A stretch of 8,188 nt of DNA from Candidatus Limnocylindria bacterium (lineage in GTDB: Bacteria; Chloroflexota; Limnocylindria; QHBO01), in the NCBI GenBank assembly GCA_030146365.1, contig JASLBU010000156.1, positions 1-8,188 on the forward strand. Reading direction: 5' to 3'. This document shows positions 7,060 through 8,188 of this stretch, one piece after another. Each line of letters opens with the position of its first letter. The stretch's first letter is position 1. Position numbers and translations under genes: made by a program. The notes beneath the pieces were generated by a model. It made no database searches. It had not been told where the DNA came from and saw only the letters and a program-made list of their open reading frames with translations.

Positions 7060-7069
7060 TCGCTACCAT
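7040..7069 (+). promoter_or_regulatory. Candidate promoter of the MMPL gene
   Basis: TTGACG (7040-7045, 5 of 6 to the -35 consensus) and TACCAT (7064-7069, a TANNNT -10) are 18 bases apart. The -10 ends 9 bases before the first ATG at 7079, so the transcript would be leaderless or have a leader of only a few bases; no Shine-Dalgarno is visible. The -35 begins within the left operator arm and the spacer contains the right arm. Confidence 0.5.
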
Positions 7070-7078
7070 CACGTCGCC

Positions 7079-8188
7079 ATGATGAACGACCATTCAACGC
7101 GCCCGATCGACGACCGCATCGCCCACAACGGCCTCTTCGCCGCCCTTGGCCGAGCGACCTACCGCTGGCGACGCTGGCTCCCGCTCGTCGGGCTGGCGAT
7201 CGTCATCGGCCTCAACGTGTGGGCGGCGGCCGGCGGTGGCCGCCTCAGCCAGGGCGGTTGGCAGGTGGCCGGCTCGGAGGCCGCGCGCGGGGAGGCGCTC
7301 CTCGCCGACCGCTTCGGCGAGCAGGCATCCACCATGATCGTCATCTTCACCGACCCGGATGGTGATGCCGCCTCCGGGGCGTTCCAGGCGACGGTCGCGG
7401 ATGCCGTGGCGCCGCTGGGCGACGAGCCGAAGGTCGACGAGGTCATCACCTACGCCGACGTGAACGATGCGAGCTTCATCAGCGAGGACGGCAGCCGCAC
7501 CTTCGCGGTCGTCCGCCTCACCGAGGAGATGGAGGACGCCGTCGACGACGTGGAGCACCTTGCCGGGCTCGTCGAGGCGCCGTCGGGTGTGGAGACCGTG
7601 GTCACCGGCGTGCCGGTCGTGCAGCACGAGTTCAACGAGGCGGTGGAGCAGGACCTGGTCCGCGCGGAGCTCATCAGCCTTCCAATCGCGATGCTGATCC
7701 TGCTGGCCGTCTTCGGCACCGTCGTGGGCGCGGGGCTGCCGCTCATCATTGCCGGGCTTGCGCTGCCCAGCGCCCTGGCCGTCATCGGCCTGCTCGCGAA
7801 CGTCACCGAGATGAGCATTTTCGTGACGAACGTGACGACGATGATCGGCCTGGCGCTGTCGATCGACTACTCGCTGTTCACGGTGAGCCGCTTCCGGGAA
7901 GAGCTGCGGCACCGGCCGGTCGACGAGGCCATCGAGCACACCATGGCGACCGTCGGGAAGGCCGTCGCCATCAGCGGCATCGCGGTGGCGATCGGGCTGG
8001 CGAGCCTCACGGTGTTCGAATCCCCGGCGCTGCGCAGCATGGGCATCGGCGGCGTGGTCACCGTGCTCTCGACCCTGGTGTTCGGGCTCACCGTGCTGCC
8101 GGCCATGCTGGCCATGCTCGGCCACCGGGTGAACCGGCTGCGGGTCCCGCTCCCGCGCTCGATGCGGCTGATCGAGGATGACCCGGTC
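7079..8188 (+). CDS. MMPL family (RND superfamily) transporter, 3' partial
   Basis: Proton-driven inner-membrane exporter of lipids or hydrophobic compounds, the family of mycobacterial MmpL proteins. The frame is open for 370 codons to the window edge; family members are usually 700-1000 residues, so about half is seen. Order: cytosolic N-terminus (1-32), TM1 (about 34-51), extracytoplasmic porter domain (about 52-196), then TM2 to TM6 (about 199-218, 219-242, 247-273, 294-314, 322-348). TM4 carries the hallmark GLALSIDYSLFTVSRFREEL (256-275); Asp263-Tyr264 (codons 7865 and 7868) match the proton-relay Asp-Tyr pair known from MmpL3. The two adjacent ATGs at 7079 and 7082 both could serve as start; the first is preferred by distance from the -10 box. 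Divergent from the TetR gene and behind a palindrome overlapping its promoter, so repression relieved by an effector, possibly a transported compound, is likely. Substrate unknown. Confidence 0.93.
   Translation, partial: MMNDHSTRPIDDRIAHNGLFAALGRATYRWRRWLPLVGLAIVIGLNVWAAAGGGRLSQGGWQVAGSEAARGEALLADRFGEQASTMIVIFTDPDGDAASGAFQATVADAVAPLGDEPKVDEVITYADVNDASFISEDGSRTFAVVRLTEEMEDAVDDVEHLAGLVEAPSGVETVVTGVPVVQHEFNEAVEQDLVRAELISLPIAMLILLAVFGTVVGAGLPLIIAGLALPSALAVIGLLANVTEMSIFVTNVTTMIGLALSIDYSLFTVSRFREELRHRPVDEAIEHTMATVGKAVAISGIAVAIGLASLTVFESPALRSMGIGGVVTVLSTLVFGLTVLPAMLAMLGHRVNRLRVPLPRSMRLIEDDPV

Noticed and set aside
7094..8125. Antisense reading frame (343 codons) opposite the right-hand gene
   Set aside because: His/Asp/Gln/Arg-rich shadow. 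The plus strand carries an MMPL transporter with transmembrane segments and the Asp-Tyr motif, open to the window edge.
1..8188. CRISPR array, tRNA/rRNA genes, insertion sequence or phage attachment site
   Set aside because: I saw no regularly spaced repeats, no tRNA-like cloverleaf, no transposase or integrase gene and no terminal inverted or target repeats; genes are tightly packed chromosomal types.

Overview
The window is a gene-dense, very GC-rich bacterial stretch with seven protein genes and almost no spare DNA; two genes run off the ends. High GC, GTG and ATG starts, two genes whose start codon lies just behind a TANNNT -10 box with no Shine-Dalgarno (leaderless type), an LLM-class flavin oxidoreductase and an MMPL transporter fit an actinobacterium or a soil/freshwater Chloroflexota lineage. 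The sequence alone does not decide between them, and no rRNA, tRNA or marker gene is present.

Layout. Plus strand, 3-1799: the C-terminal part of an S9 (prolyl oligopeptidase / acylaminoacyl-peptidase type) serine peptidase, its start lying before the window. Plus strand, 1840-3405: a complete HerA-like DUF853 (YjgR-type) ATPase. A 75-base convergent gap follows, holding a short GC hairpin. Minus strand, read from right to left, 7002 to 3481: a TetR regulator, a UMF1/Atg22-like major facilitator, a cytosolic glycerophosphodiester phosphodiesterase (GDPD) and a short LLM-family flavin oxidoreductase. Facilitator and GDPD overlap by 4 bases (ATGA), GDPD and oxidoreductase by 11, so these three are translationally linked. 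Plus strand, 7079 to the right edge: the N-terminal half of an MMPL (RND superfamily) transporter, divergent from the TetR gene.

How the genes work together. The 76-base divergent region between the TetR gene and the MMPL gene carries a perfect 8-bp inverted repeat (TTGCACTT, 10-base spacer, AAGTGCAA). It overlaps candidate -35/-10 boxes in both directions, which is what a self-regulating TetR repressor controlling a neighbouring exporter would need. Whether the regulator also controls the downstream facilitator-GDPD-oxidoreductase genes depends on readthrough across a 66-base gap that also has a weak possible promoter. The facilitator-GDPD coupling suggests, but does not prove, uptake and hydrolysis of a glycerophosphodiester-like compound.

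I found no CRISPR array, insertion sequence, phage gene or clear novel defence system. The most interesting points are the divergent operator, the coupled facilitator-GDPD-oxidoreductase genes and the leaderless-type starts.
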